DNA of 56,075 nt, taken from NCBI GenBank assembly GCA_019056785.1, contig DXJV01000045.1, positions 1 through 56,075 on the forward strand. The letters run 5' to 3'. Below are positions 15,837 through 24,552 of the stretch, one piece after another; the stretch's first letter is position 1; each line of letters begins with the position of its first letter. The position numbers and the translations under genes are program-made. The notes under the pieces were generated by a model, which did no database searches, was not told where the DNA came from, and saw nothing but the letters and a program-made list of their open reading frames with translations. This stretch comes from Candidatus Heimdallarchaeota archaeon. GTDB lineage: Archaea > Asgardarchaeota > Heimdallarchaeia > JABLTI01.

Positions 15837-17435
15837 TTAATCTGCCGCTTGCTCCGTTTGAAAGAATGATTCATTGAGTTCCGAGATTCCGATATTAATA
15901 ACAAGATAATCCTCACCGGCATTAGGAAGTTCTGAAAGAAGTTCAACTAGACTCGAGACAACTAATAAGCTATCAAAAGCTCGGATTTGCTTTATAGTTA
16001 AAGCTTCTTTTTCTCCAATGCAAGTGATTTTCATTTCATTAGTTGGCAGCTGTTGTAGGAGATATTTAAGAACAAACGCCTTCTTAACCCCTTTTTTCTT
16101 AAATCTTATAGTAATGAAAAAACTCTTTTGTAAGAGCTGGTTCTTTACTTCTTCTTCTAAATAAAATGCTTTCAAATTTTTAGGAACAATGATTTTAGAT
16201 AATTTTCGTACTATAAGTTTTGGGTGCTTTTTTTCCTTGAGAAAAATCTGGAAGGACTCAAACCATTCTTGACGGAATTTTAACTCTAAATGGTCTTGAA
16301 CAATAAATGGGATTGCATAGAGGTCATGATATTCAGGTGTTTCATTTTCTTTTTTCTCTATAACACATTGCCATAATGCTTCTTCTTTTTGAAAGAGGGC
16401 TTTTTTCTCATTTGTTCCCCCTATTTCAGTTTGTTCCTTCTCTACAAGAGCAGCATTTTTTGGGTGTTTTTTTTCTTCGGGCACAAGCAATAAAAGTCTC
16501 TTTTTATAAAGAGACCGAGTTAAATAATTCCAAACGTCACCCCAATCGACAAAGAGAATGATACTAATAATTACAATTGTAGCAATCCAAACAAGAGCGG
16601 AAAGCCAAGAGGATGGTTCTGAAGCACCAACTGAGCCATCTTCAATTGTTAATCCAAATAACCAAAGAATTTTACTCCCAAAAGTTGTGAAAGCAAAATA
16701 TTTCGCAACATAGCCGGTGACTGCTGTAAGAACGATTTTTCCTAACAGGCACCAAATAAGTGTTTTCCAGAGGGCATATCCTAATAAACCAATAAAAAGG
16801 AGAATTGCATCATCTGGTAACGGTGTTGCTGCAAAAATAAAAATAATCAATGGTGCAAGCCCTCTATCTATCCAACTCTTTGCTCGCGCTACTTGTTTTT
16901 CCATGCTATCTTCCATAACATTTTTCGATGCCTTTCCGAGAAGCCACGCAGAAGTCTCACCAAATGCCGCACCTGCGCCAGCAAAGAGTCCAAGAATAAA
17001 AATGTCAAGAGCATCAATAGTTGGTCTAACAGCAACAGTGATTAAAGCAAGCGTATAAGGAATTGGAAAAATTACTGTGAAATTTCCGAAAATGGAGATT
17101 AGGAAAACCCCAAAATAGATCCCTATTAAACCAATTTTCTCCTCAAACCAATCAACTATTGACTGCATTAAGGAACCGAAGTTTAGATTTAATGAGGCTA
17201 AGACGATAATAAGAATTAAGAACAAAAGAAGGAAAATCAAAGAACCTAAACGATTTTTGTCTGCAAGTAACCATTGCTTTGCTCTTCGAAAGAAGCCAGT
17301 TTTCTTCTGGGTTTCCGGTGTGAGGGATTTTTCTGGCAGCGAGAGAGAAGGATCCTCAATACGTGAAATGATGATCATCGTAGTTTTTGTAGGCTCTTCT
17401 TTTACTGATGAATTCATGTCCATCCTGACCACCAA
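15837..17435 (-). CDS. VTT/DedA-family membrane protein with large cytosolic tail
   Basis: Residues about 85-255 form a VTT (DedA/TVP38/TMEM64) domain: re-entrant loop regions FPIPYTLALITVAVRPT and GLFAGAGAAFGETSAWLLG, then the arginine/proline motif region PLIIFIFAATPLPDDAILLFIG. Family members scramble or transport lipids. An extra helix (about 61-78) precedes it and another (about 295-312) follows. Residues about 315-532 are a charged soluble region that I cannot assign and that standard DedA proteins lack. The longest frame begins with TTG 17435. ATG at 17423 preceded by GGTGG is the more likely start. Confidence 0.75.
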   Translation of the reverse strand: MVVRMDMNSSVKEEPTKTTMIIISRIEDPSLSLPEKSLTPETQKKTGFFRRAKQWLLADKNRLGSLIFLLLFLILIIVLASLNLNFGSLMQSIVDWFEEKIGLIGIYFGVFLISIFGNFTVIFPIPYTLALITVAVRPTIDALDIFILGLFAGAGAAFGETSAWLLGKASKNVMEDSMEKQVARAKSWIDRGLAPLIIFIFAATPLPDDAILLFIGLLGYALWKTLIWCLLGKIVLTAVTGYVAKYFAFTTFGSKILWLFGLTIEDGSVGASEPSSWLSALVWIATIVIISIILFVDWGDVWNYLTRSLYKKRLLLLVPEEKKHPKNAALVEKEQTEIGGTNEKKALFQKEEALWQCVIEKKENETPEYHDLYAIPFIVQDHLELKFRQEWFESFQIFLKEKKHPKLIVRKLSKIIVPKNLKAFYLEEEVKNQLLQKSFFITIRFKKKGVKKAFVLKYLLQQLPTNEMKITCIGEKEALTIKQIRAFDSLLVVSSLVELLSELPNAGEDYLVINIGISELNESFFQTEQAAD

Positions 17436-17604
17436 TTTATTCTTGCTCTTGATTGCTTCTTTAAGTAATTTTTCTTGTTTCTCTGATATTCTTTGTTAAT
17501 TTTCTTATTGATTAAGATTTTCAAATACTGATATGTTAGAGCATAATGCAGTAGAATGTTGGAACTAAAAGATTAATATTTAAAGAAGAGAGTACACTAC
17601 TGAT

Positions 17605-17616
17605 AAATATATAAAG
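17605..17616 (+). promoter_or_regulatory. TATA-like box for the 547-residue orphan
   Basis: AAATATATAAAG lies about 48 bases before ATG 17664. A GGAG at about 17649-17652 could be the ribosome site of a short leader. Confidence 0.45.
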
Positions 17617-17663
17617 CAATGGCTCATTTGATAATGGAGAGAAATATAGGAGACTAATAAAAC

Positions 17664-19307
17664 ATGACTCATGATTCTGAAAAGGTTGGCATCGCACTGG
17701 GTGAAAACTTTGTAGATTTTCTCACACGAATAGACAAGATTTCCTTAGAAAAAATAGTGGAAGTAGCTGCCAGATGTGATTGCCCAGAGGAATTTGCAGG
17801 GGTAGTTTATTTACTCGAGACAGACCTAAATATTGATATCAAACTAACTCTCTCAGATTTAAAGGCAGAACTCGAGCGGTTGAAAAAAGTCGATAGTCTC
17901 CCCCCAGAGATTGAAACATATCGCTATTCTTTTGCAGTTAATGAGGGAAAATGGATTGCTTTCCTTCGGGGGACATTTTTTGACAACCTTCGAGAAGAGA
18001 TTGTCTCCCTCTATCGATTGTTTAATAAAATCGGGAAAACAAAGGGCTCTGATCTCATAACACTTGCAACTCAAATCATGATGGAACGGCAATTCGTTGC
18101 TGCCAATAAGATCATTCCTGTTCTCGAACGATGGGTAGAAGAACATCCGAAAGCCACCGAATTAGATGCTACATTACAAGTCTATGCTAGCCTTATCAAC
18201 AAACCACTTCAAGAAGGTTTACGCGAAGAGTTGGATAAAGCACGAAAAGAACTCGTGAAACAAATTGAAGTGTTGGGTGAAATTCTTTCAAATGCAGAAC
18301 AGAGTAATTGGATTTTACGTTCACTTATCGAAGCCGAGATTCTTTATGAAGATCTGAATCAACCACTTGAAGAGGTCTCATCCAAAGGGCTTGCTGATAT
18401 AATTATCTGGTTGATGGCTGAAAATTATGAAAAGAAAATTGGCGATTATTCTACAAAAGAAGATATCTCTAAACTAATTATGAGATTTCAGCTGGAATCT
18501 GCCCTCGGGTTAGCAACTGCTTCTCCCCAAGCAAAATTGGAATATAACCTACTTTCTCTTAATTATAAAGATAAAATGGCCAAACCAAAATTGGCTGAGA
18601 AGATCATTTTAGAGGCTTGGAAAGAAGCGCGTATTTCCCGGCAACCACAAGAAGTGGGCAGAGAACTTTTGGCATTATTAATAGATTATAGTAACCTACC
18701 ATCATCATTTCTAAATAAAATACCAAAACATTACGAGTACATTACAAGTTATTATCAAGGAGACAAGATCAGATTAGAACGGGCTTTGAAACGGATTAAA
18801 ATAAAAGGAACCGCTCCAACTGAAACGGAAATGCAAGAAGCAGTTATTCTTGACTATTTGATTCAGTTTGTGCAAAACTACATTGTAAACAAAATGAAAG
18901 CAAATCCAAAGGATCTTGTAGTGCCAGAAGAAAAAACTGACCTGGATATCAGCCTTGCAGAAAGAGACATTATCGATATGATCGATGCCGCCATAAGAAG
19001 AGGTATTCGCTCACAAGATAAACGACGAGCATATCATATTCTTGAAGAACAAATCAGCTCTCTTTATCAAAGAATGCTCAACCTCACACAAAACGAACTT
19101 TCCGTCGGCGAGGTAATCATTTACGGCATTTTTAACATGCATGGTATTAAAATCAGCCGGCAAAAAGCACAAGAATTTATCCTTAAACACTTTAAACGTA
19201 TGAATGTCTCTCTTGAAACTTCTACTAAAAAACGGATAGATTCGGTTGTTCAGAAAGCACTTTGCATTGAAATTGAAGAAAAAATTTTGGATCGAAACAT
19301 AAAGTAA
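17664..19307 (+). CDS. Hypothetical helical protein, 547 residues
   Basis: I do not recognise this protein. It has no signal peptide, membrane helix or cysteine-rich motif, and appears almost wholly alpha-helical, rich in Leu, Glu, Lys and Ile. Residues about 215-245 form a likely coiled coil (ELDKARKELVKQIEVLGEIL). The helical-hairpin character over 120-370 is compatible with TPR- or HEAT-like repeats. A C-terminal segment (about 425-545) holds two further helical bundles. It stands alone between a TATA-like box and a convergent aminotransferase gene 5 bases past its stop. A scaffold role is only a guess. Confidence 0.75.
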   Translation: MTHDSEKVGIALGENFVDFLTRIDKISLEKIVEVAARCDCPEEFAGVVYLLETDLNIDIKLTLSDLKAELERLKKVDSLPPEIETYRYSFAVNEGKWIAFLRGTFFDNLREEIVSLYRLFNKIGKTKGSDLITLATQIMMERQFVAANKIIPVLERWVEEHPKATELDATLQVYASLINKPLQEGLREELDKARKELVKQIEVLGEILSNAEQSNWILRSLIEAEILYEDLNQPLEEVSSKGLADIIIWLMAENYEKKIGDYSTKEDISKLIMRFQLESALGLATASPQAKLEYNLLSLNYKDKMAKPKLAEKIILEAWKEARISRQPQEVGRELLALLIDYSNLPSSFLNKIPKHYEYITSYYQGDKIRLERALKRIKIKGTAPTETEMQEAVILDYLIQFVQNYIVNKMKANPKDLVVPEEKTDLDISLAERDIIDMIDAAIRRGIRSQDKRRAYHILEEQISSLYQRMLNLTQNELSVGEVIIYGIFNMHGIKISRQKAQEFILKHFKRMNVSLETSTKKRIDSVVQKALCIEIEEKILDRNIK

Positions 19308-19312
19308 ATGAT

Positions 19313-20503
19313 TTACTTGTTAATTTTCTCGAGTAAATCATCAATGCGTTTCAATCCTTCGAGAATATCTTCGAGTTTGCTTGCTAATGAAAGCCGGAAG
19401 TAATTCTCTTGAACACCAAAAACTGTCCCTGCTGTGACCGCCACACTCTTTTCTTCAAGCACGCGACTCACAAACTCATCTGAACAGATGTCGCCTTTAT
19501 ATTGAATAAAGAGATAAAATGCGCCTTCAGGTTTTCTGCAGGAGAGATAGGCACTTTTTTCAATGAATTCGAAAGCTTTGTCTCGTCTTTTCTTATACTC
19601 TGCCACCATCATTTTTGTTGGCTCGGTGAGATCAAGAGCCGTTAAAGCAGCATATTGTGTTGGAGTATTTACGCAGCTTGAAACATTTTGTTGAAGTCTG
19701 TTCATTGAAGAAATTAATTCTTTATCACCGATACTATAACCGATTCGCCAACCGGTCATTGCATGTGATTTGCTTAATCCATCGATGATTAGTGTTCTAT
19801 CTAGTGTTTCAGTAACGGTAAGATAAGAGACGTACTGACTTTCGAAAGTAATTTTCTTGTAAATCTCATCAGAAATAATGTAGATGTCATAATCCTCAGA
19901 GATATCTTTTATGAACCGGAGTGCATCTTCTTCGAAAATTGCCCCTGTCGGATTGCAAGGCGAATTTACAAGAAGTAATTTAGTTTGCTCATCTATTGCA
20001 CTCTTAATCGACTCGAAAGGAAATTCAAAGTCACCATAATGTGCGGGCACGGGTTTTGTTTTTGCACCGATGAAAGTCGCAATTCCTTGATAACTTGGCC
20101 AGTAGGGAGAAATGAGGATCATATTATCGCCAGGATTGATTAGGGAAAATAATGCTGAAAAAAGCGATGCTTTTGCCCCTGGCGTAACGATAACATTTGC
20201 GTGTGGGTTAATCTCAACATTCGTTTCTTTGGAATATATTGTTGCGATTTTCTCACGAAGCGGTAAAATGCCACGTGAAGAAGTGTACCCCGTCTTTCCC
20301 TCATTCATTGCTTTATATGCTGCGTCAATGATTGGTTGAGGTGTTTTAAAATTGGGTTCACCAATACCGAGTTTGATAATCGTTCTCCCCTGAGCTTCCA
20401 ATTCACGAGCTCGTGTTGCAGCTTTCATTGTCCCGCTCGAAGGAACTCGCATACCACAATCCGAAATGTAACTGTCTCTTTTTGTCATTCTTTCACACAT
20501 CAA
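19313..20503 (-). CDS. Class I/II PLP-dependent aminotransferase (aspartate aminotransferase-like)
   Basis: A fold-type I aminotransferase of subgroup I-gamma, transferring amino groups between amino acids and 2-oxoacids in the cytosol. PLP lysine is Lys245 in SKSHAMTGWRIGY; NSPCNPTG (Asn184) and SDEIY (Asp212) contact the cofactor. GIGEPNFKTP near residue 46 is the substrate-binding start motif. The longest frame begins at TTG 20503. ATG 20500 or ATG 20488 (MTKRD) are better starts, the last giving a 391-residue protein of usual size. Specificity between aspartate, aromatic and alanine substrates cannot be set from sequence. Confidence 0.88.
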   Translation of the reverse strand: MMCERMTKRDSYISDCGMRVPSSGTMKAATRARELEAQGRTIIKLGIGEPNFKTPQPIIDAAYKAMNEGKTGYTSSRGILPLREKIATIYSKETNVEINPHANVIVTPGAKASLFSALFSLINPGDNMILISPYWPSYQGIATFIGAKTKPVPAHYGDFEFPFESIKSAIDEQTKLLLVNSPCNPTGAIFEEDALRFIKDISEDYDIYIISDEIYKKITFESQYVSYLTVTETLDRTLIIDGLSKSHAMTGWRIGYSIGDKELISSMNRLQQNVSSCVNTPTQYAALTALDLTEPTKMMVAEYKKRRDKAFEFIEKSAYLSCRKPEGAFYLFIQYKGDICSDEFVSRVLEEKSVAVTAGTVFGVQENYFRLSLASKLEDILEGLKRIDDLLEKINK

Positions 20504-20525
20504 ATATCTACTGGCTATTTTATAG

Positions 20526-20543
20526 TGCCAATTTTTATTGGCA
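20526..20543. promoter_or_regulatory. Perfect 18-bp inverted repeat next to the aminotransferase promoter
   Basis: TGCCAAT-TTTT-ATTGGCA, perfect 7-base arms, directly upstream of a minus-strand TATA-like CTATAAAAT (about 20515-20523) that leads a nearly leaderless aminotransferase transcript. The position fits a regulator site, for example of Lrp type; inference only. Confidence 0.45.
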
Positions 20544-20665
20544 ATTTTAAATTTAATTTATTCCTCGTTTTTAATCATTCCTATTCCTATTAGATACTTT
20601 GACTGGAAGAGGTAAAATTCTAAAATGAAGAGCATCTTCTATTAAAAAGGATTGAGTGAACACAA

Positions 20666-22174
20666 TTGAACAGAAGAACAATCAAAGTGTTTTTGAGAGA
20701 CCATTGGCTCCTGCTTGCTATCTGGTCTCTTGCACTCATTCTTCGAATCATTGTTGCAATCATTAGTAAAGGATATATCCATGCGGATGAGCAATTTCAA
20801 TCTATTGAAATTGTTTTTCGTAAAATTTTTGGCTACGGATATGTCCCTTGGGAATTCCAGCGAGGTATTCGTTCGTGGTTATATCCGGGCATTGTTTGGC
20901 TCATCTTTAAAACAATGCTTTTTCTGGGTTGCACCCGGATTGAAACTATTCTTATTGCTGTTCGACTTTTCTCTGCAGCTTGTTCAATGATCACTGTTAT
21001 TACCAGTTATTTTCTTGGGAAACTCTTTTTCTCAAAACGAGTGGGATTGATTGCCACCTTCTTTGTAGCTATTTGGTTTGACTTTTTATTTTGGTCCGCT
21101 CGCACCATTACGGACAGCATTGCGATGAACTTTGCAATTTTGGGTGTGTATTTCTTTGCGAGATTACTTAAGAAACGCCAAAAGAAGGGCTCAGCCCAAA
21201 TTATTCCCCGCAAACCATTAGTTTTTGAAGCAATACACGGTTTATTGGCAGGTTTTGCCTTTGGTCTTTCATTCATGTTTAAATTTTCAACTGTCATCCT
21301 TGCAATTCCGTTTCTTGTCTTTCTTTTCATCGAACGCCGGTGGAAGGGTGCACTCTTTTCTCTGTTAGCTTTGTGTTGTATGGTTTTGGTGCAAGGATTA
21401 TTGGATTTTTATACCTGGGGGGGCTTTTTGCAGTCGCCCATAGAATTTTTCATGTATAACATTTGGACCGGCGGAAGTTCAGCTCACGGTGTTTCGCCCT
21501 TTCTTGCGTACCTCCCCTTAATGCTAGATGCTTACGGTGAATATTTCATGTTATTCTTGTTATTCATCTGTCTTGGTATAAAAAAGGATCGACTTTCACT
21601 TTACCTCTTACTAGCTGTTCTGTTTTACTTTCTTGTCTTTAATCTCATTGGTCATAAAGAATATCGATTCATCCTCCCAATAATGGCCCTTTTAGTTCTT
21701 TTCGCAGCAAAAGGGGTTCTTAAATATCCTTCTTTTATCCATAAAAAACACTTTCAAAAACAAATCTATGGTTTTCTAGCGATAGTAACAGTTGGGTTTT
21801 CGGCATCCTATGCATTTTATTTCTACTCCTTCCAACCTGCAAGACAATATTGTGATGCATTTCAATTTGTTGGGGAACAAGAAGAGTCTGAAGTCCTCCT
21901 CGTAGCTTCATTAGGAGCTTTTTTTTCGCCGGGGTATACCTATCTCCACAAAAATATCCCGGTAGGCTATTTCCGGAAAAGTACTTTTAACTACTTTATG
22001 ACAGAATTTCAAACAAACAACACTTATATCATTATCCCAGAATCAGAATACATCCCAAATTTCCAATTCTATCAGGATAGTTTTCTACACTTCAACATTA
22101 CCTTAGTGAAAATTTTCCATGGAACACATCCCAGGTTCGATGAAGGGATGTATGTCTTCAAAAATAATTTATAA
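20666..22174 (+). CDS. GT22-type (ALG9/PIG-B-like) membrane mannosyltransferase
   Basis: A 502-residue GT-C glycosyltransferase with about ten to twelve membrane helices. The first luminal-type loop holds the acidic motif HADEQFQ (39-45; Asp41-Glu42 expected catalytic), then WEF (62-64) and RGIRSWLYPG (66-75). Near residue 330 comes GHKEYRFILP. This set (H-x-DE-x-FQ, WE, RS-x-x-P, HKE-x-RF-x-xP) is the signature of family GT22, which uses dolichyl-phosphate-mannose in N-glycan and GPI anchor assembly. A DPM1-like gene at 54813 could supply such a donor. TTG 20666 is the start read; no strong ribosome site is visible. Confidence 0.8.
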   Translation: MNRRTIKVFLRDHWLLLAIWSLALILRIIVAIISKGYIHADEQFQSIEIVFRKIFGYGYVPWEFQRGIRSWLYPGIVWLIFKTMLFLGCTRIETILIAVRLFSAACSMITVITSYFLGKLFFSKRVGLIATFFVAIWFDFLFWSARTITDSIAMNFAILGVYFFARLLKKRQKKGSAQIIPRKPLVFEAIHGLLAGFAFGLSFMFKFSTVILAIPFLVFLFIERRWKGALFSLLALCCMVLVQGLLDFYTWGGFLQSPIEFFMYNIWTGGSSAHGVSPFLAYLPLMLDAYGEYFMLFLLFICLGIKKDRLSLYLLLAVLFYFLVFNLIGHKEYRFILPIMALLVLFAAKGVLKYPSFIHKKHFQKQIYGFLAIVTVGFSASYAFYFYSFQPARQYCDAFQFVGEQEESEVLLVASLGAFFSPGYTYLHKNIPVGYFRKSTFNYFMTEFQTNNTYIIIPESEYIPNFQFYQDSFLHFNITLVKIFHGTHPRFDEGMYVFKNNL

Positions 22175-22244
22175 TACACAAGAAAAATGGCTCATAAAAA
22201 AGCGATAAAAAAAATTAACAGAAAAAAAGATGGGAAAAAGAGTT

Positions 22245-22550
22245 TTAACCGAAGAGCGAGCTTAAGCCGGATTCTTCTTCCTCTTCTTCTTCCTCAGGCT
22301 CTGGAGTAGCAGCTGCAGCGGGGGCAGCAGTGGCGGGAGCGCCAGCAGCTGGAGCAGCGGCAACAGCTTGCATTGTAGTTGCGTTTTTCAAGGCCTCATC
22401 AATGTCAACATCTGCAAGTGCAGCAATTAATCCTTTTATTCGATTCTTGTCCGGTTCAATTCCTGCAGCGGTGAGGATGTCTCCAATAGCTTTTTCTGTG
22501 ATTTTTTTACCACTACTGTGTAAAATTAAAGAAGCGTGAAGGTATTCCAT
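22245..22550 (-). CDS. rpl12: 50S ribosomal stalk protein P1 (L12e/aL12)
   Basis: A 101-residue archaeal stalk protein. The N-terminal dimerisation helices (MEYLHASLILHSSGKKITEK) are followed by an Ala/Pro-rich hinge, an acidic run of glutamates and the conserved end GLSSLFG, which binds elongation factors. GGAG about 15 bases upstream of ATG 22550 may be the ribosome site. Standalone here: the usual L1-L10 neighbours are not in the window. T-rich runs follow the stop on this strand and could end transcription. Confidence 0.95.
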   Translation of the reverse strand: MEYLHASLILHSSGKKITEKAIGDILTAAGIEPDKNRIKGLIAALADVDIDEALKNATTMQAVAAAPAAGAPATAAPAAAATPEPEEEEEEEESGLSSLFG

Positions 22551-22729
22551 TTTTAGTCATTTCTCCATTTTTTGATACAATTTTATTGAACGATTTATTC
22601 TTTTCTTCTATTAAAGTTAATAGCTGTTTCTTCAAGGTTAAACATTCTTTTAAAAATCTTATGTCTCACTATGAAATTCGAAAAAACATCCTTCTTACAG
22701 TTTTTTAAGCTCGAACAAAGCTTTCAAAT

Positions 22730-22745
22730 AAATTTAAATTTCTTC
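22730..22745 (+). promoter_or_regulatory. TATA-like region for the tandem winged-helix protein
   Basis: An A/T-only stretch containing AAATTTAAATTT about 60 bases before the start of the gene at 22802. Positions are approximate. Confidence 0.3.
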
Positions 22746-22801
22746 AACAAAAGAAATAGACAAGTAAATGCTTCCCGGCATTTGAGAAAAACCGTTTTAG
22801 G

Positions 22802-23653
22802 TTGTTGAGGATAATGGTCTTTAAAAAGAAAGAGAAAAAGCAAAAGAAAAAGACAATCCCAAAAAAAGAGATTTTGAAAGCAATCAAGGACAAAGAATAT
22901 CTGGACCTGGGCGAACCGTTTGGTGAAAGCGCCAGGCGCTATTTAGCCTATCAATTAATGAAGATGATTGACAATCAAGAGATCACTGGAACAGTCATCA
23001 CTCCGGAGGGCGTTTTTCTTGCCCTAACCTCGTCTGAAGTGAGGAATATTGTCAAATTTATCAATGCAAAGGGTATTTGCAATTTAGACGAAGTCGCCAC
23101 CGAAAACAAATGGGACCCAAAAACAGTTAAACTCATCGCTAACAACCGGATAAATTTACTCCATCGAAAAGACAACAAAATAATCACAAGAAAAACTGCG
23201 CTTGATTTACTTGCAGAGAAACTGAATCAAAATGTTACTGTAGATCTGAATAAAGTTGCAGAAGAAATGCAATTAAAAAAGAACATTATCCTTGAATTAT
23301 TCGATACATTACTCGAGGAAAAACGAATCGAAGGCTATCTTATCAAGTCGAGCAACAAATTCCTCCCCTTAGACCTGCTCGAAGAATCTATTAAAGAGCA
23401 AATTGAAAATTATGAAATGAACAATGTTGTTGAAGTTAAATTCTCTGAAATCGCTGAAGAATTTGGCATTACTGAGGAACATGTTTACAATATTCTCTTA
23501 AGTTTATACAACAAGGGCGATATCGATGTTCAACTCAATTTAGGGCTGCGAACATGTGTAATAAAAGAAAACATTAAACCAGAAACATGGAAGGAAAGAA
23601 TCCCTGAAGAAGAGAAGAAACTCGATATCGAAGACCTCACCCAGAAAAAGTGA
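22802..23653 (+). CDS. Tandem winged-helix protein, possibly UFL1-like
   Basis: A 283-residue soluble protein with a Lys-rich N-terminus (about 5-25), then three consecutive winged-helix-like units (about 40-110, 120-180 and 190-255). Each alternates a helix pair with a short beta-hairpin (for example GVFLALTSSEV, EGYLIKSSNKFLP, GDIDVQLNLG). The order and the linkers (ITRKTALDLLAEKLNQ; then a helix leading into EEFGITEEHVYNILLSL) resemble the N-terminal region of UFL1, the UFM1 E3 ligase, and also PCI-type helix repeats. The match is by eye and weak; no catalytic cysteine is expected in UFL1. Start is the frame's first codon, or ATG 22814 (MVFKKKEK). Confidence 0.5.
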   Translation: MLRIMVFKKKEKKQKKKTIPKKEILKAIKDKEYLDLGEPFGESARRYLAYQLMKMIDNQEITGTVITPEGVFLALTSSEVRNIVKFINAKGICNLDEVATENKWDPKTVKLIANNRINLLHRKDNKIITRKTALDLLAEKLNQNVTVDLNKVAEEMQLKKNIILELFDTLLEEKRIEGYLIKSSNKFLPLDLLEESIKEQIENYEMNNVVEVKFSEIAEEFGITEEHVYNILLSLYNKGDIDVQLNLGLRTCVIKENIKPETWKERIPEEEKKLDIEDLTQKK

Positions 23654-23744
23654 GCTTTTCTGTTAAACCAATGACTTTAAAAGAACATTTTTATTTAGAT
23701 ATTAGCAATGTGTCATAAAAACTAAGAAAATTGGAGATAAAGTT

Positions 23745-24521
23745 ATGAGCGCAACTCCCAGCAAACCAAGAAAATTGCCAGATGAATATGATGCTTTAGT
23801 TATGAAATTGACTATGAAGTTAAAAAAGGAAGTTGGTAGCGAAATTGCTGCTTTTCTCTTAGTAGGAAGCGTTGCCCAGAAGAATTATATTCGAGGCGAT
23901 TCTGATTGTGACTTCTACCTTGTAATAAAGAAGGATCGCAAAAATCAGGTAGAGATTCTCCAGAAGATAGCAAAAATAAAAGCAGAATTTGAGAATGATC
24001 CTCAATATTCCAGCATCCTCGACTTAATGGTCTTTTTCGAAGAAGATTTAACAGAAGCAAATGTCAATGTTTCAAGTATTGTTAATTGGGTTCATATCTG
24101 GACAGGACAACAAGGGGAATTGAAAATTGGCTCTGAAAATCCCTTCATGAAGTTAAAAGTCACAGAAGCCAATTTGAAAAAAGGCGCAACGCAAATGTGC
24201 TTGGATAATGTATTCTTGATGCGGGATGGCTTTCTCAACACACACCCTGGAAATGAGGATGAATTAGCCTTCTATGGAAGCGATGCAGCTATTGCTTGTG
24301 CTCAAGCGCTACTAATCTTTATGGGAGAAAAAGGCTTTAACCGCTACAATGTCCCGGAGCTTTTTGCAGAAAAAGTAAAGATTAAAGCCGACCCCAAAGT
24401 AGTTATTGATGCCCGAGACTATCGCTTGGGAGCAAAGCTTGATAATCCCATAGAATTTGCAGAAAAATGCTATGATTTTGGATGGGCAATCTTAGAATAT
24501 ATGTTGAAAAACATTAAATGA
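23745..24521 (+). CDS. Nucleotidyltransferase-fold protein (MNT type)
   Basis: A 258-residue protein. Residues about 30-95 hold the polymerase-beta-like nucleotidyltransferase motif GSVAQKNYIRGDSDCDFYLV: Gly41-Ser42 and the metal-binding Asp54 and Asp56. A third acidic residue would fall in ILDLMVFFEED. The C-terminal half is helical, like the HEPN or substrate-binding domains that accompany such enzymes, but lacks an RxxxxH motif that I can see. Probably transfers a nucleotide to a protein or small molecule. The KaiC-like gene begins 31 bases downstream, so the two likely form an operon. Confidence 0.75.
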   Translation: MSATPSKPRKLPDEYDALVMKLTMKLKKEVGSEIAAFLLVGSVAQKNYIRGDSDCDFYLVIKKDRKNQVEILQKIAKIKAEFENDPQYSSILDLMVFFEEDLTEANVNVSSIVNWVHIWTGQQGELKIGSENPFMKLKVTEANLKKGATQMCLDNVFLMRDGFLNTHPGNEDELAFYGSDAAIACAQALLIFMGEKGFNRYNVPELFAEKVKIKADPKVVIDARDYRLGAKLDNPIEFAEKCYDFGWAILEYMLKNIK

Positions 24522-24552
24522 AGGATTGACTAGTAGAAGGAGAAATTGAAAT

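Noticed and set aside
22175..22244. Possible small RNA between the GT22 and P1 genes
   Set aside because: The A/T-rich spacer shows only T-tracts on the minus strand that fit termination; no stable fold visible.
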